64,000 nucleotides of DNA from an uncultured Pontibacter sp. (GTDB taxonomy: Bacteria > Bacteroidota > Bacteroidia > Cytophagales > Hymenobacteraceae): the NCBI RefSeq assembly GCF_947492645.1, contig NZ_CANLMZ010000005.1, positions 62,001-126,000 of the forward strand, written 5' to 3'. The notes under the pieces are model-generated. The model was given only the letters and a program-made list of their open reading frames with translations, had not been told where the DNA came from and did no database searches. The position numbers and the translations under genes were made by a program. Within the stretch, counting starts at the first letter, position 1. The number at the start of each line of letters is the position of its first letter. Of the stretch, positions 63,395 through 64,000 are shown one piece after another.

Positions 63395-64000
63395 ATGAAG
63401 AAACTATATATATTTCTACTAGCCTGTCTGTCTCTAACAAGCTGTGAGATAGATGAAGACATTAATGTAAACCCAAACAAGCCAAGTGAGGCATCTGGTA
63501 GTCAGCTTTTAGCAAACTCCATGCTCAGCCTGCCGGGTTTAAGCTCCTCTACTCAAGGTGAGTTTATGGCGCAGTACCTGTCAGAACTGCAGTACGTTGG
63601 AGCTTCTCTTTACCCGGAAGGTGCTACTAACTTTTATGGTTGGTATACAGGCCCGCTCATGAACCTTGAGACAGTAATCACATCAGAGGAACTAGACGGT
63701 AAAGAAGGCCCTATTGCTAATCAGAAGGCTGTTGCTAAAATTTTAAAGGCCTATTACTTCTGGAACATTACGGACCGTTGGGGAGATGTACCATATGCAC
63801 AGGCGCTAAAAGGAAACGAAAACTTTACACCGGCTTACGATACACAGGAATCCATTTACAACAATCTGTTTATACTTTTGAATGAGGCAAATCAGCAGAT
63901 CGTTTCCGGCTCTATAAGTAATGATATTGTTTATGGAGGCAATATGGAGAGATGGAGAAAGCTTGGCAACACTATAAGGTTACTGATGGCGCTTCGTATA
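63395..64000 (+). CDS. SusD/RagB-like outer membrane lipoprotein (partial, runs off the end)
   Basis: Surface nutrient-binding lipoprotein that caps the SusC barrel. Only the first 202 codons are in the window. The lipoprotein signal ends SLTSC at about residue 17. The start NVNPNKPSEASGSQLLANSM and the later KAYYFWNITDRWGDVPYAQA are the SusD-like_2 group features. It starts 12 nt after susC, so both belong to one operon. The 3' part is missing because the window ends. Confidence 0.9.
   Translation, partial: MKKLYIFLLACLSLTSCEIDEDINVNPNKPSEASGSQLLANSMLSLPGLSSSTQGEFMAQYLSELQYVGASLYPEGATNFYGWYTGPLMNLETVITSEELDGKEGPIANQKAVAKILKAYYFWNITDRWGDVPYAQALKGNENFTPAYDTQESIYNNLFILLNEANQQIVSGSISNDIVYGGNMERWRKLGNTIRLLMALRI

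Noticed and set aside
1..64000. CRISPR arrays, rRNA, tRNA, insertion sequences or prophage genes
   Set aside because: I saw no regularly spaced direct repeats, no rRNA or tRNA-like sequence, and no transposase, integrase or phage protein in any reading frame.

Overview
This is a chromosomal window from a member of the Bacteroidota, most likely Cytophagales and probably Hymenobacteraceae (Pontibacter-like). That placement is an inference. It rests on a TonB-dependent SusC/RagA receptor followed by a SusD-like lipoprotein, a TamB gene followed by a lipoprotein form of TamA (TamL), a split transketolase, promoters of the TTTG/TAnnTTTG type, and many genes without a clear Shine-Dalgarno sequence. 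I see no rRNA, tRNA, CRISPR array, transposase, integrase or phage gene.

Layout. 0-9.6 kb: NlpE-like protein, trpS, a methylglyoxal-synthase-like protein, an acetyltransferase, two lipoprotein genes that look acquired (a TlpA-type thioredoxin and a YwqK/MORN protein), a conserved hypothetical, hppD and a phosphohexomutase. 9.6-20.3 kb: an AT-rich spacer, a GT61 glycosyltransferase, dnaB facing a Mur ligase (mpl), a DnaQ-like exonuclease, an M48 protease with a Cys-rich lipoprotein, a fumarylacetoacetase-family hydrolase, an M23 peptidase and the peroxiredoxin bcp. 20.4-25.4 kb: the two transketolase halves separated by a von Willebrand A protein, then an ECF sigma operon. 25.4-36.9 kb: mixed housekeeping and metabolic genes (pepE, a metallo-beta-lactamase-fold hydrolase, a Dph6-like ligase, an acetyltransferase, an SDR, a class III aminotransferase, an SLC13 transporter, a TerB-like protein, pfkA). 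37.2-44.6 kb: the tamB-tamL pair. 44.7-46.6 kb: a response regulator with a HisKA_2 kinase. 47.0-54.2 kb: a membrane-protein cluster of RDD, SpoIIM, DUF4129, DUF4350, MoxR and DUF58. 54.4-64 kb: hrpB, a class A penicillin-binding protein, susC and the start of susD.

Envelope work is the main theme: outer-membrane biogenesis (TamB/TamL), peptidoglycan synthesis and recycling (class A PBP, Mpl, M23), nutrient import (SusCD), and the MoxR cluster, which probably assembles or remodels a membrane complex.

The most striking signal is not a gene. The heptamer AAGTATA (complement TATACTT) occurs about 120 times by my reading, where chance predicts about 8. It appears on both strands, in coding and non-coding DNA, and in all three codon phases. 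It is missing from about 3.4 kb around the two lipoprotein genes near 3-5 kb, which supports recent acquisition of that stretch. Intergenic DNA also carries several perfect hairpins, including a 54-bp palindrome and a run of short inverted repeats between the MoxR and DUF58 genes.
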